This document shows, in pieces, positions 34,526 through 45,317 of a DNA stretch of 64,000 nt. The DNA lies in assembly GCA_903939755.1 (NCBI GenBank), contig CAJAII010000077.1, positions 124,001 through 188,000 on the forward strand. The letters run 5' to 3'. Numbering within the stretch: the stretch's first letter is position 1; the number at the start of each line of letters is the position of its first letter. The position numbers and the translations under genes are program-made. Source of the DNA: an uncultured Flavobacteriales bacterium. GTDB lineage: Bacteria > Bacteroidota > Bacteroidia > Flavobacteriales_D > Crocinitomicaceae. The notes below the pieces were generated by a model, which was not told the origin of the DNA, made no database searches, and saw only the letters and a program-made list of their open reading frames with translations.

Positions 34526-35343
34526 AGTGCAATATGTTGGGATTGGATTTTTCGGTGTAAAAAAGTAGCAGCTGCTTTGTCAAAAAACACACTGTTCTCT
34601 GATGTATAATAGTCTACGCTGCCGCCTTTCGAAAGGGTAGCATTGAGTTTTTCGTGCCGAGCTAAATAGTCGACGAGTTTATCTGCAACAATTTCTCCTT
34701 GAGGAACTACCTGCACCGTCTCTCCCACAAGTTGTTTAATATAATCTAATAATACTGGGTAATGAGTACAGGCCAAAACAAGGGCGTCAATAGTGGGGTT
34801 TTCTGATAAAAAGCCTTCAATGTCCGACTTAATAATCAACTTTCCTGCTTCCGTATTATGCATGTTATTTTCAATCAATGGCACCCACATAGGACAAGCG
34901 TGTTGTGCGACATGAAGAGATGGAAAAAACTTTTTAAGTTCAATTGGGTAAGAATTTGAATTAACTGTTCCCTCAGTTCCGAGGATTCCAATACTGTTAG
35001 AATTCGTTACCTGTCCAATATATTCCGTACAAGGTCTTATGACGCCTAGTACTCGTTTATTGGTGCCATAACGCGGCAAATCAGTTTGTTGAATTGTCCG
35101 TAATGCTTTCGCAGAAGCGGTGTTACAAGCAATAATAATTAATTCACATCCTTGCTTAAACAAAAAGTCAACGGCTTCAAGCGTATATGAATAAACTACA
35201 TCAAAAGACCTGTTTCCATATGGAGCCCTTGCATTATCACCAAAATAGACATAGTCATAATCAGGCATTTTCTTCAATAACTCAGCTAATATCGTTAAAC
35301 CACCATAGCCAGAATCAAATACACCAATTGGAATCTTTTTCAT
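34522..35343 (-). CDS. murI: Glutamate racemase
   Basis: 273-aa cytoplasmic enzyme that makes D-glutamate for peptidoglycan. Signature sites are GVFDSGYGGLTILAEL near 7-22 (Asp-Ser), IIIACNTASAKALR with the first catalytic cysteine near 74, and LVLACTHYPVLLD with the second near 191. It is downstream of the skp genes but separated by a terminator (35364-35386). This murI-skp-skp-bamA-uppS order is conserved in Flavobacteriales. Confidence 0.96.
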   Translation of the reverse strand: MKKIPIGVFDSGYGGLTILAELLKKMPDYDYVYFGDNARAPYGNRSFDVVYSYTLEAVDFLFKQGCELIIIACNTASAKALRTIQQTDLPRYGTNKRVLGVIRPCTEYIGQVTNSNSIGILGTEGTVNSNSYPIELKKFFPSLHVAQHACPMWVPLIENNMHNTEAGKLIIKSDIEGFLSENPTIDALVLACTHYPVLLDYIKQLVGETVQVVPQGEIVADKLVDYLARHEKLNATLSKGGSVDYYTSENSVFFDKAAATFLHRKIQSQHIAL

Positions 35344-35363
35344 AAATCAAAACTACATTAAAA

Positions 35364-35386
35364 AAGGGCAACCAACGATTGCCCTT
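35364..35386 (-). terminator. Terminator after the skp/ompH operon
   Basis: AAGGGCAA (35364-35371) pairs with TTGCCCTT (35379-35386) across a 7-nt loop. On the minus strand it is followed by a T-rich run, so it ends the uppS-bamA-skp-skp transcript before murI. Confidence 0.75.
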
Positions 35387-35406
35387 CTAAAATTGTTGGA
35401 ATAATA

Positions 35407-35922
35407 TTATTTCTTCATTGCCTCAGCATCCAAACGTAATAATTCAATTAGAACCTCATCTGTAATATCCATTCCACCTTTAAAATAAAGAGTAGCGGAT
35501 TCATCAAGGACATAATTAATCTTTTTTCTATCTGAAACAATTTCGACCGCCTTTTGAACACGCTCTAAAATTGGTTTGTTTAATTCTTGCGTATAGATTT
35601 GCATTTCCTGTTGCAAGGCTGTTTGTCTGTCTTCAAGTCCTTGTTGTTTTTTCATTATTTTTTCTTCTTCAATCTTCAAGATAACTGGGGACCAAGTACT
35701 TTTATTTTGCTCATACCTCTTGTACGCCGCTTCTAAATCTTTTTGAATTTCACCCAATTCTAAATAGCCGTCTTGTTCGAATTTTTTTAGTTTCTCTAAC
35801 GCATCTAATCGAGAAGGCATAGTGTCTAATAATTCTTGAGAATTAACATGAGCTAATTTCATTTGTGCACTAGCCGTAAGAGCTGTGAACATTAAAGCGA
35901 TAATAAGGATTGTTTTTTTCAT
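35407..35922 (-). CDS. Skp/OmpH family periplasmic chaperone, second copy
   Basis: 171 aa with signal peptide KKTILIIALMFTALTASAQ. The Skp pattern is visible: MKLAHVNSQELLDTMPSRLD after cleavage, a long charged coiled coil (~45-125) and YVLDESATLYFKGGMDITDE at the end. Skp trimers carry unfolded outer-membrane proteins across the periplasm to BamA, encoded just upstream. It is 26 nt after the first copy, so the pair may form hetero- or separate homotrimers. Confidence 0.92.
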   Translation of the reverse strand: MKKTILIIALMFTALTASAQMKLAHVNSQELLDTMPSRLDALEKLKKFEQDGYLELGEIQKDLEAAYKRYEQNKSTWSPVILKIEEEKIMKKQQGLEDRQTALQQEMQIYTQELNKPILERVQKAVEIVSDRKKINYVLDESATLYFKGGMDITDEVLIELLRLDAEAMKK

Positions 35923-35948
35923 TTAAATATATAGATTAAATTAACTAA

Positions 35949-36464
35949 TTACTCTTTACTAATTCCCATTTCTTCTAATACGGTTTCACTGATATCGTAT
36001 TCTTTTTCAGCATAAACAAGGTTACTTTGGTTGGCCTTGTCAAAAACAAAAGCATATCCTTCTCGTTTAGCAATTTTTTTCATTGCAGTAAAAACCCGAT
36101 CTTGAATTGGCTGCACAAACTCCTGTCTTTTCAAAAAATATTCACCATTAACACCAAAGTACTGGCTTTGAAGTTCAATAGTTTCCTTTTCCAACTTTTC
36201 AATTTCACTTTTTCTTTTTTCTTTTTCCTCGTTTGGTAAAAGAACCTCTTCTTTATTAAAATTATCTTTTTTTGTTTTTATGAAGGCGTACCTGTCTTCC
36301 ACTTCTTTCGTCCATTTAAGCGCTAGCTTATCTATTTTTTCTTTTGCTTCTATGTATTCCGGAACATTTTTCATGATGTAATCAGAATCGATAAATGCGT
36401 AGGATTGCGCCTTGGCAAAGCCTATGCCAAATAAAAATAAAAAAATAAAAAAAACTCTTTTCAT
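35949..36464 (-). CDS. Skp/OmpH family periplasmic chaperone, first copy
   Basis: 171 aa from the ATG at 36464; the frame opens 60 nt earlier, but this start gives the signal peptide KRVFFIFLFLFGIGFAKAQ. The mature protein begins SYAFIDSDYIMKNVPEYIEA, then has a lysine/glutamate-rich coiled coil and ends with YAFVFDKANQSNLVYAEKEY, all typical of OmpH. It lies between bamA and the second copy. Confidence 0.92.
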   Translation of the reverse strand: MKRVFFIFLFLFGIGFAKAQSYAFIDSDYIMKNVPEYIEAKEKIDKLALKWTKEVEDRYAFIKTKKDNFNKEEVLLPNEEKEKRKSEIEKLEKETIELQSQYFGVNGEYFLKRQEFVQPIQDRVFTAMKKIAKREGYAFVFDKANQSNLVYAEKEYDISETVLEEMGISKE

Positions 36465-36520
36465 GAAGAAATTTTTGGTGCGTGGGAACGGCGAAGTTAA
36501 AAATATATTGCCAATTACAA

Positions 36521-39085
36521 TCATAATTCACCTAGGTTCATACCAATTGTGAAACTTAATTTAGGATTAAACCCTTTCTGTTGTATGGACTGATCAGAAG
36601 TGCCACCTATACCACTTGACCAACTATCCAACTTATCAAAGCCCAAACCATAATCTAATCCTAACATTCCAAACATCGGCAAGAAAACTCTAATGCCAAC
36701 ACCCGCTGTTCTTTTCACGTTAAAAGGATTAAATTTTTCAAATGTTGGATACGAATTCCCGGCCTCCAAAAATGCCAAGGCATAAAACGTCGCTTGTGGA
36801 TTAAGTGAAATCGGGTAGCGCAGTTCCAATGTATATTTGGCTACAATTGGATCACCCCCAGTAGAAGAGACGGATTGGTCTTCATACCCTCTTAACGCAA
36901 TGATTTCTCGCCCGCCTAATTGATTTACACCTGATAATCCGCTTCCTCCAACGGAGTATCTTTCAAATGGGGTTACCCCTTTAGAAAGATTGTATGCACC
37001 GATGTAGCCAAAACCGAATCTTGGCATCAATATTAACTTTTTATCTGGCGTTAGAGGAAGGTACCACTCCCCCGTAAACTTAAAACGATAGTATTCAAGG
37101 TAATGGTAGCGATCTTTAGGAGACATTGAGCTGTAGTCCTTATCACCAGCAAAAAGAGAATATGGGGCCGTTGCTTTGGCTGTAAAGCTAAAATTAGAGC
37201 CGCTTTGCGGATAAATTGGCGCACTTACAGAACTTCGTTGCAACACATATTTTAGTGCAATGTCATTGGCATAGCCTTCTGGGAAAAGAGGAAATCTAAA
37301 GTCTTTTACCACATCGTAGTATTGATAACTCAACTCGTAATATGCTGTAAAATAGTCATCTGGCCACTTTTTTCTGCGCTGCAATCCAACCCCCGTACCC
37401 GTTATGGACAAACCGGTATAATCGGGATTAGATCGTATTAATCCGTTAGAAGACAATGCTGTATTGTTAACCCAAAAAGACAAGGAATTCGCTTTCTTTC
37501 CACCTAACCAGGGTTCTGTGAAAGAAAAATTATATCCTTGATAATAGCGGCCATTTGATTGAGCACGAATGGAAAGTCGTTGCCCATCTCCTGATGGTAA
37601 GGGTGTCCATTGGGACTTTTTAAACATGTTTTTAACCGAAAAATTATTAAATGTTAAGCCTAATGTGCCAATTATCCTTCCAGATGTTGTCGGCCCTGCT
37701 CCACCATAGCCACCCGATAACTCAATTTGATCTGAGGATTTTTCTTCCACGACGTACTCAATATCGACCGTCCCCTTTGCTGGATCGGGAATCGGGTTTA
37801 CTTGAAAACCTTGTTCGTTAAAAAAGCCCAATTGAGAAAGTTCTCTTTGCGTTCTAATAATATCTGCTTTATTAAATAAGTCACCTGGTTTGGTTCTTAT
37901 TTCGCGTAAAATAACATAATCATTGGTCTTGTTGTTTCCTCTAATCGTGATCTCACCAATCCGTGCTTCCTTGCCTTCAATTATTCTGATTTGATAACTT
38001 ATTTTATTATTGATTACGTTGGTTTCAACAGGTATTACCTGAAAAAACAAATAGCCTTTGTCCATGTAAAGTGAAGAAATATCCCTTCCGTCACCACTTC
38101 CTTTTAAGCGTTGGTCAAGCAATTCTTTATTAAATACGTCTCCATTTTTTATCCCTAAAACAGTGTCTAAAAAACTGGAACGGTATTTAGAATTTCCTAT
38201 CCAATCAATGTCCCCAAACAAATACTTTTCGCCTTCATTAATTACAATGTCAATTTTAAGATTCTTTTCATCCACTTTATAAACGGTATCAAAAACAATC
38301 ATTGCATCACGCAAGCCTGAAGCGTTAAATTTTCCTAACAGCGCTAACTTATCTTTCTCATAAGTTGACTCTGTAAATTTTGATCGTTTAAAGATTCTAA
38401 GTATGGACTTTGATTTCGTATCTTTCATGGCCAATTTTAGTTTCCATGTAGGCACACTTTCGTTCCCTGAAATTGTTAATGGTTTAATGCCAATTTTAGA
38501 TCCCTTATCAATTTCTATTAAAAATATTTCCGAGTCATTTATCATGGTATCTTTTATGCGCTGAATATTCACCGAAACACCATAATAAGCCTTTTCCCTA
38601 AAATAGCCTTTTATTTTACTTTTCGTTTGAAAAACGAGGTTCTCTGTAATCGTTTTACCAGAAAACAACTCTATTTCTTCACGAACTTTGTCGGCCTCCC
38701 TTTTTGACACACCAACAAACTTAAAGCGCGATAATTTGGGCCTTGGTGACAACTCTATTACCAAATAAATGATTCCTGCTACTTCTTTTTCAGCGTAGAT
38801 AGAAACATTTGAAAACAATCCTTCTTCCCATAACTTTCTGATGGCTTTACTAATTTGATCACTTGGAAGTGTTATCTTTTGACCTTGCTTTAATCCAGCT
38901 ATTAGCTTTATTCCTTGATGGTCATAATTGTCGGCGCCAACAATGCGTATAGGCCCTATTTCATATTCAACCGGGACAGAATAATTAAAGTTAAGCCCTC
39001 CAATTGTTAGTGGATCCGTTTGAGCAAATGAAGCCAAGCTAAAAAACAAAAAAGTAATTATTGTTATTTTTTTCATGCTATTCAT
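36521..39085 (-). CDS. bamA: Outer-membrane protein assembly factor BamA
   Basis: Core of the beta-barrel assembly machine in the outer membrane. 854 aa. Signal KKITIITFLFFSLASFAQ, then five POTRA domains over about residues 28-450 (IRIVGADNYDHQGIKLIAGL; GEITIRGNNKTNDYVILREI) and a C-terminal 16-strand Omp85 barrel containing GYIGAYNLSKGVTPFERYSVGGSG and ALRGYEDQSVSS, close to the conserved VRGF/Y loop. The start at 39085 overlaps the uppS stop as ATGA; a second ATG is three codons on. Followed by two skp genes. Confidence 0.96.
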   Translation of the reverse strand: MNSMKKITIITFLFFSLASFAQTDPLTIGGLNFNYSVPVEYEIGPIRIVGADNYDHQGIKLIAGLKQGQKITLPSDQISKAIRKLWEEGLFSNVSIYAEKEVAGIIYLVIELSPRPKLSRFKFVGVSKREADKVREEIELFSGKTITENLVFQTKSKIKGYFREKAYYGVSVNIQRIKDTMINDSEIFLIEIDKGSKIGIKPLTISGNESVPTWKLKLAMKDTKSKSILRIFKRSKFTESTYEKDKLALLGKFNASGLRDAMIVFDTVYKVDEKNLKIDIVINEGEKYLFGDIDWIGNSKYRSSFLDTVLGIKNGDVFNKELLDQRLKGSGDGRDISSLYMDKGYLFFQVIPVETNVINNKISYQIRIIEGKEARIGEITIRGNNKTNDYVILREIRTKPGDLFNKADIIRTQRELSQLGFFNEQGFQVNPIPDPAKGTVDIEYVVEEKSSDQIELSGGYGGAGPTTSGRIIGTLGLTFNNFSVKNMFKKSQWTPLPSGDGQRLSIRAQSNGRYYQGYNFSFTEPWLGGKKANSLSFWVNNTALSSNGLIRSNPDYTGLSITGTGVGLQRRKKWPDDYFTAYYELSYQYYDVVKDFRFPLFPEGYANDIALKYVLQRSSVSAPIYPQSGSNFSFTAKATAPYSLFAGDKDYSSMSPKDRYHYLEYYRFKFTGEWYLPLTPDKKLILMPRFGFGYIGAYNLSKGVTPFERYSVGGSGLSGVNQLGGREIIALRGYEDQSVSSTGGDPIVAKYTLELRYPISLNPQATFYALAFLEAGNSYPTFEKFNPFNVKRTAGVGIRVFLPMFGMLGLDYGLGFDKLDSWSSGIGGTSDQSIQQKGFNPKLSFTIGMNLGEL

Positions 39086-39807
39086 TGTATTTGTTCTGAA
39101 GTTTTTCCAAATCTCCGCTCTCTATTTTGATAATCCTGAATAGCAACAACCAAATGGTCTTTTCTAAAATCAGGCCAGCAAACACTTGTAAAATGAAGTT
39201 CTGTGTATGCAATTTGCCATAACATAAAATTACTTACCCTATTCTCACCACTCGTTCGAATTAATAATTCTGGGTCTGGAATATTTTTAGTAAACAAGTG
39301 CCTCGAAATTAATTCTGGTGTTATATCTTCCTCATTAGCTGGCTTTTCGTGCAGTAATATAGATTGAACAGCTTTTGTTATTTCAATACGCGCGCTGTAA
39401 TTTAATGCAAGAACTAGTGTGATACCGGTGTTTTCTTTCGTTTTTTCAATTGCTTGGATCATACTTTGTTTGCAATTTTCTGGAAGTCCATCAATTTCTC
39501 CAATCGTCATTAATCGAACTCCATTGTTATCCAAACTATCCAATTCTGAAGTTATTGCATTTATTAACAAATCCATTAACCCATCAATTTCCATTTGAGG
39601 TCTCGACCAATTTTCAGTTGAAAACGCATAAAGGGTAAGGAATTTCACTCCCAATTCTTTCGCTGCTTTCAATGTGTCACGAACAGATTCTACGCCCGAG
39701 GCGTGTCCAAACAAACGGTCTTTTCCCTGAGCTTTTGCCCAACGTCCATTGCCATCCATAATGATCGCAATATGATTCGGAATATTAAGCAAATCTAAAG
39801 AAAGCAT
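39082..39807 (-). CDS. uppS: Isoprenyl transferase (undecaprenyl diphosphate synthase)
   Basis: 241-aa cis-prenyltransferase that makes the C55 lipid carrier for peptidoglycan and surface glycans. Motifs: HIAIIMDGNGRWAKAQGK near 12-30 with the catalytic Asp, FSTENWSRP near 75, and RTSGENRVSNFMLWQIAYTE near 190-209, the last being the diphosphate-binding signature. Overlaps bamA by 4 nt, so lipid carrier and outer-membrane assembly genes are translated together. Confidence 0.96.
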   Translation of the reverse strand: MLSLDLLNIPNHIAIIMDGNGRWAKAQGKDRLFGHASGVESVRDTLKAAKELGVKFLTLYAFSTENWSRPQMEIDGLMDLLINAITSELDSLDNNGVRLMTIGEIDGLPENCKQSMIQAIEKTKENTGITLVLALNYSARIEITKAVQSILLHEKPANEEDITPELISRHLFTKNIPDPELLIRTSGENRVSNFMLWQIAYTELHFTSVCWPDFRKDHLVVAIQDYQNRERRFGKTSEQIQ

Positions 39808-39911
39808 TGAGCCAGTTATTTTTTAAGTTGCTAAAATAAGGAAACTATTTGCGCGAAAAAAATAAAGCAAGTTATCCTGGTAATAATTGATGATAAATTC
39901 GATGCCCACTA

Positions 39912-40193
39912 TTATTCAGCAAGCACAATGGCTGTATCATTTAACATTTCAAGGACACCTCCTTTTATCTCAAAAACACCCAATGATTTATCTGTTGAAT
40001 CAAAAACAACCTCTCCATTAAAATCTTCTGTGTTACCTGATTTTTTTATCCTTATTTGGCCTTTTTTTAAGGCGGAAATAATTGAGGTGTGATTATTCAA
40101 TAGTTGAAATTCACCATCCAATCCAGGCAATGTTACTGAAAGAACATCACCTTTAAAGATGATTGCTTCCGGGGTAAATATTTCAAGTTTCAT
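39912..40193 (-). CDS. atpC: ATP synthase F1 subunit epsilon, short form
   Basis: 93 aa. The N-terminal beta-sandwich is complete (KLEIFTPEAIIFKGDVLSVT; LPGLDGEFQLLNNHTSIISA). The C-terminal two-helix domain (about 45 residues in E. coli) is missing, which is common in Bacteroidota. Lacking it, the subunit cannot give the extended inhibitory state. It follows atpD by 9 nt. The other F1 and Fo genes are not in the window, so atpDC forms its own unit. Confidence 0.94.
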   Translation of the reverse strand: MKLEIFTPEAIIFKGDVLSVTLPGLDGEFQLLNNHTSIISALKKGQIRIKKSGNTEDFNGEVVFDSTDKSLGVFEIKGGVLEMLNDTAIVLAE

Positions 40194-40202
40194 GCTGTAA
40201 AA

Positions 40203-41717
<1,515 letters not shown>

Positions 41718-41789
41718 TTAAATTTGGGTGCAAATATAGCTATATATTTTTGATATTTAGTTACACAATTAGGCTAAAAATTATTGGGT

Positions 41790-43007
41790 TTATTCGATAT
41801 CGTTTACAAGATATCTCGCCGTAAAAAAAGAAAAGGCCGTTGCTGTCATTATCAAAACAAGTAAAACACTTAAAATTTCACTCATCTTTACCTCAATTGG
41901 AAATGGAATTCCCGCTCCAGGAATCGTAATAATGGAATATTTTAATTGCATTAAGCAAATTCCAATCCCCAAAACTGCGCCTAAAAAAACACCTATGCCA
42001 GCGATAAGAAGCCCCTCTAAAAAAAAGATGTTAAAAATCTTGGTTTTGGATAGCCCAATGCTTTTTAGGACGCCTACACCTTCCTTTTTCTCTAAATAAA
42101 TCATGGTAATTGAAGCTACTAAGTTAAAAGCTGCTAAGAGAAAAATAAACAGCAAAATAATTAGAACGATAAGTTTTTCACTTTTACTCGTTTTATATAT
42201 CAGTTCGTTTTTCTGAGCATTTGTTTTCACAACAAAATTATTTCCCAACAAGTTTTGAATTTTCAATTTAAGGGCCTCATTATTAATCGTGCTTTTGGGC
42301 TGGATATAGATATGCGTGATCTGCCCTTCTAAGTTGAGTAGCGTTTTAACAAATTTTAAATCCGCAACTAATGCAGCATCATTTGTTTCCTTGTTATAAT
42401 TAATTATTCCCGCAATATTGAATGAGGTTTGAAAAAATGGATTTTTTCCGAACTTTAATTTTAAATCGTTTTTTGGGGCATAAATTATTATGTTGTCAGG
42501 TTCTGTTTTAACATTTCCCAACGCTAAATTATTTGCAAGCCCTGCCCCAATAAGTCCAAAGTCATTATTTTCTTGGTTGTTCCCTGACAATATTGCACTT
42601 CCCATAATCAAATGGTCTTTGTTATGAATATTAATCATGTCTAAAAACTGAGGTTCTACTCCTAAAATTGTTGCATTTACCCACTTTTCTTCATTGCGTA
42701 AGATTACCGTTTCTTCTATTCCTTTTGATATTCTTAACACCCCATCTATTTTGGATAACTTAGCCCAAGGAACCTGACTTTCAAAAATTGTTTTTCCCTT
42801 ACTTGGAGTAATTGTAACGCCTTGATCAAATTCCGTGTAAAGCTCGCTAATCATCGACTCGATGCCGTTGAAAGAAGATAATACAATAATCAATGCTGCA
42901 GAAATAACCATTACGCCCATGACAGAAATACGCGTAATTATAGTTACTGCTTGGCGCTTGTTTTTTGAAAACAAGTATCTAAGCGCTATGTAGAATGGGA
43001 CGTTAAT
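41790..43007 (-). CDS. FtsX-like/LolE-type ABC transporter permease
   Basis: 405 aa if it begins at the ATT codon 43007-43005, or 394 aa from the TTG at 42974. Upstream of the TTG the frame encodes NVPFYIALRYLFSKNK, which fits the usual N-terminus of this family (Y-IA-RYL), and the first possible codon there is ATT, overlapping the rbfA stop as ATTAA. One N-terminal membrane helix, a large periplasmic MacB-like domain (~45-255), and three C-terminal helices (~265-400) match lipoprotein-releasing or MacB-type permeases. No ATPase is adjacent. Confidence 0.88.
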   Translation of the reverse strand: MNVPFYIALRYLFSKNKRQAVTIITRISVMGVMVISAALIIVLSSFNGIESMISELYTEFDQGVTITPSKGKTIFESQVPWAKLSKIDGVLRISKGIEETVILRNEEKWVNATILGVEPQFLDMINIHNKDHLIMGSAILSGNNQENNDFGLIGAGLANNLALGNVKTEPDNIIIYAPKNDLKLKFGKNPFFQTSFNIAGIINYNKETNDAALVADLKFVKTLLNLEGQITHIYIQPKSTINNEALKLKIQNLLGNNFVVKTNAQKNELIYKTSKSEKLIVLIILLFIFLLAAFNLVASITMIYLEKKEGVGVLKSIGLSKTKIFNIFFLEGLLIAGIGVFLGAVLGIGICLMQLKYSIITIPGAGIPFPIEVKMSEILSVLLVLIMTATAFSFFTARYLVNDIE

Positions 43008-43344
43008 TTTTTGGCTTTAAAAGTTCTTCAATTCTACTCGCATATTCTAAAGAATCATCGATATAAAAAGTTAGTGACGGAATTTTCCGAAGATTCTTTA
43101 AGCGTTGACCTATCTGACCTCTAATTTTTCCTTGGTTGGTTTGAATCGATTTTAATACATCCGCTGCGTTTGGATGTGCATAAATACTCAAATAACATTT
43201 TGCCAAAGATAGATCTGCGGTTATTCTCACCACTGTTACAGACACCATGGCGCCTAAACATATTTCTGAAGAAAGTCGCTGAAATAACACGCCTAATTCC
43301 CCTTGGATTGCCGCTTCAATTTTTTGTTGTCTAACACTACTCAT
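43003..43344 (-). CDS. rbfA: Ribosome-binding factor A
   Basis: 113 aa. Needed for maturation of the 16S rRNA 5' end and for 30S assembly. KH-type fold with SVRQQKIEAAIQGELGVLFQ at the start and KIPSLTFYIDDSLEYASRIE at the end, the latter being the family signature. Length matches. Overlaps the FtsX-like gene if that begins at ATT. Its promoter (-7-like TAACTTTG on the minus strand, 43349-43356) is within 30 nt of the opposite-strand ABC exporter promoter. Confidence 0.93.
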   Translation of the reverse strand: MSSVRQQKIEAAIQGELGVLFQRLSSEICLGAMVSVTVVRITADLSLAKCYLSIYAHPNAADVLKSIQTNQGKIRGQIGQRLKNLRKIPSLTFYIDDSLEYASRIEELLKPKN

Positions 43345-43376
43345 AATACAAAGTTAAGAAACTTAGGTGCTACTAA

Positions 43377-43406
43377 TTGAAAAACAACTAGACAAATGTA
43401 TCTTTG
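43377..43406 (+). promoter_or_regulatory. Promoter of the ABC exporter gene
   Basis: TTG (43377-43379), a 19-nt spacer and TATCTTTG (43399-43406): the best match to the Bacteroidota consensus in the window. It lies inside the first ~13 codons of the longest open frame, which shows that translation must begin further down, at TTG 43415. Confidence 0.7.
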
Positions 43407-43414
43407 CTGTTAAA

Positions 43415-45253
43415 TTGAATGCCCTAAAACAAATATATAGGTATACCTTCAGGTATAAAGGCGTCGCTCTACTTGTAGTGTTATGCAATTTATTATTCGT
43501 TATTTTCAATTTGTTATCGCTTGTATTATTTATTCCAATACTGCAGTTAATTTTTAGAAAACCCGAAGAAATTGCCCGTATAAGCTCACCTATATGGGAC
43601 CATACTTTTGGCGGATTATTTATTTATATCAAAGACTGGTATAATTTCACCATGTATGAGCTGGTGTCTGACAGTCCAAAATCCGCTTTATTGTTTGTTT
43701 GTCTTACGGTAATGTTAGCCTTTTTATTCAAAAATATTTTTCGTTACGGGGCCGTTTGGTTTCAATCACAATTGCGCATGGCTGTTGTTAGAGATGTTCG
43801 AGATAAATTGTTTGAAAAAATTCTTGTGCTGCCTTTATCCTATTATTCGAATGAAAGGAAGGGCGATTTAATGGCTCGAATGAATAGCGATGTTGGGGAA
43901 GTGGAAGTTGCGGTCGTAAGTATGTTAGAGCTTCTATTCCGCGAACCAATTGCCGTTGCAATAAACATTATTTCGTTGGTTTACCTGAGTCCAGAATTGA
44001 CTTTAATTTCCTTATTTCTTTTGCCAATATCAGCATTTGTAATCTCCCGCATAGGCAAAAGCTTGAAGCGGACAGCAAAAGCAGGGCAAGAACAAACGGG
44101 ATTGCTCTTTTCGGCTATGGAAGAGGCCTTGTCTGGGATACGTATTATTAAAGCCTTTAATGCCAATGGCTTCATATTAAATGGCTTTAAGAAAATAAAT
44201 CTCACGCATCAAAAACTAATAACAAAAACGTTCCGAAAAAAAGACCTTTCTCCATTATTAAATGAAACATTAGGAGCGATGGTGATGCTATTACTGGTTT
44301 GGTTTGGAGGTAATTTAATTTTAGATCATAAAGGAAATGGGCTGACGGGTGAAGTTTTTATGACTTTTATTATTGTTTTTTCTCAATTATTAAGGCCGAT
44401 ACAAGGGGTTTCTTCTTCAATTGCCAATATGACCAAAGCCAACGTTTCGTTGGAGAGAATAAATAATATTCTGGAAGAGGACGAACGGATAATTGAAAAG
44501 TCTCAGGCAATCGAAATAAACGACCTAAATGATTCCGTTGAATTCAACAATGTATCATTTGGATACGGGCAAGAAGTTGTTTTGAATTCAATAAATCTAC
44601 GCGTTAAAAAGGGAAGTTCGATTGCATTGGTTGGGGAGTCCGGTAGTGGGAAGTCAACTATGATGGACCTATTAACAAGGTTTTACGATGTCGAATCTGG
44701 TGAGGTTTTAATCGATGGGGTTAATGTGAAAGAGTTGTCCATAAAGTCATTAAGAAGTCTAATTGGAATTGTTTCTCAAGAGTCAATCTTGTTTAATACA
44801 AGTGTTACGGAAAACATAGCTTTTGGTGATGAAAACCCTTCTATCGAAAAGGTAATAGAGGCTGCTAAAACAGCGAACGCCTATGATTTTATTATGGGAT
44901 TAGAAAGTGGTTTTGACACCGTAATTGGAGAGCGAGGAAATAAACTTTCAGGTGGACAAAAGCAACGGTTAAGTATCGCACGGGCTATTTATTTAGATCC
45001 TCAAATATTGATCTTAGATGAAGCAACATCGGCTTTGGATACGGAGTCTGAGCAACTCGTTCAGTCTGCCTTAGAAAGAATAATGCTTGGAAAAACCACT
45101 TTTATTATTGCGCATCGATTAAGCACTATCATCAATGCTGATCACATAATTGTTTTATCAAAAGGTGCAATTGTAGAAGAGGGAAATCACCCAGATCTAT
45201 TGAAACTTAATGGTTATTACACCAAATTTTGTACTTTACAAGGAATTAACTAA
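43415..45253 (+). CDS. ABC exporter, fused permease and ATPase (MsbA/lipid-export type)
   Basis: 612 aa from a TTG at 43415; the longer frame opening at GTG 43367 contains the promoter and is unlikely. Six membrane helices in residues ~15-320, then an ATPase with Walker A GESGSGKST near 407, Q-loop IVSQESILFN, signature LSGGQKQRLS, Walker B ILILDEATSALD and the switch histidine IIAHRLST. The family includes MsbA and multidrug exporters; substrate cannot be decided. Divergent from rbfA. The T9SS gene follows after 64 nt. Confidence 0.93.
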   Translation: MNALKQIYRYTFRYKGVALLVVLCNLLFVIFNLLSLVLFIPILQLIFRKPEEIARISSPIWDHTFGGLFIYIKDWYNFTMYELVSDSPKSALLFVCLTVMLAFLFKNIFRYGAVWFQSQLRMAVVRDVRDKLFEKILVLPLSYYSNERKGDLMARMNSDVGEVEVAVVSMLELLFREPIAVAINIISLVYLSPELTLISLFLLPISAFVISRIGKSLKRTAKAGQEQTGLLFSAMEEALSGIRIIKAFNANGFILNGFKKINLTHQKLITKTFRKKDLSPLLNETLGAMVMLLLVWFGGNLILDHKGNGLTGEVFMTFIIVFSQLLRPIQGVSSSIANMTKANVSLERINNILEEDERIIEKSQAIEINDLNDSVEFNNVSFGYGQEVVLNSINLRVKKGSSIALVGESGSGKSTMMDLLTRFYDVESGEVLIDGVNVKELSIKSLRSLIGIVSQESILFNTSVTENIAFGDENPSIEKVIEAAKTANAYDFIMGLESGFDTVIGERGNKLSGGQKQRLSIARAIYLDPQILILDEATSALDTESEQLVQSALERIMLGKTTFIIAHRLSTIINADHIIVLSKGAIVEEGNHPDLLKLNGYYTKFCTLQGIN

Positions 45254-45317
45254 AAATATCAAATAAAAACAACCCAAAAACCACAACGTTTTGCTTGCAA
45301 ATGCGTTAATAAAGACA

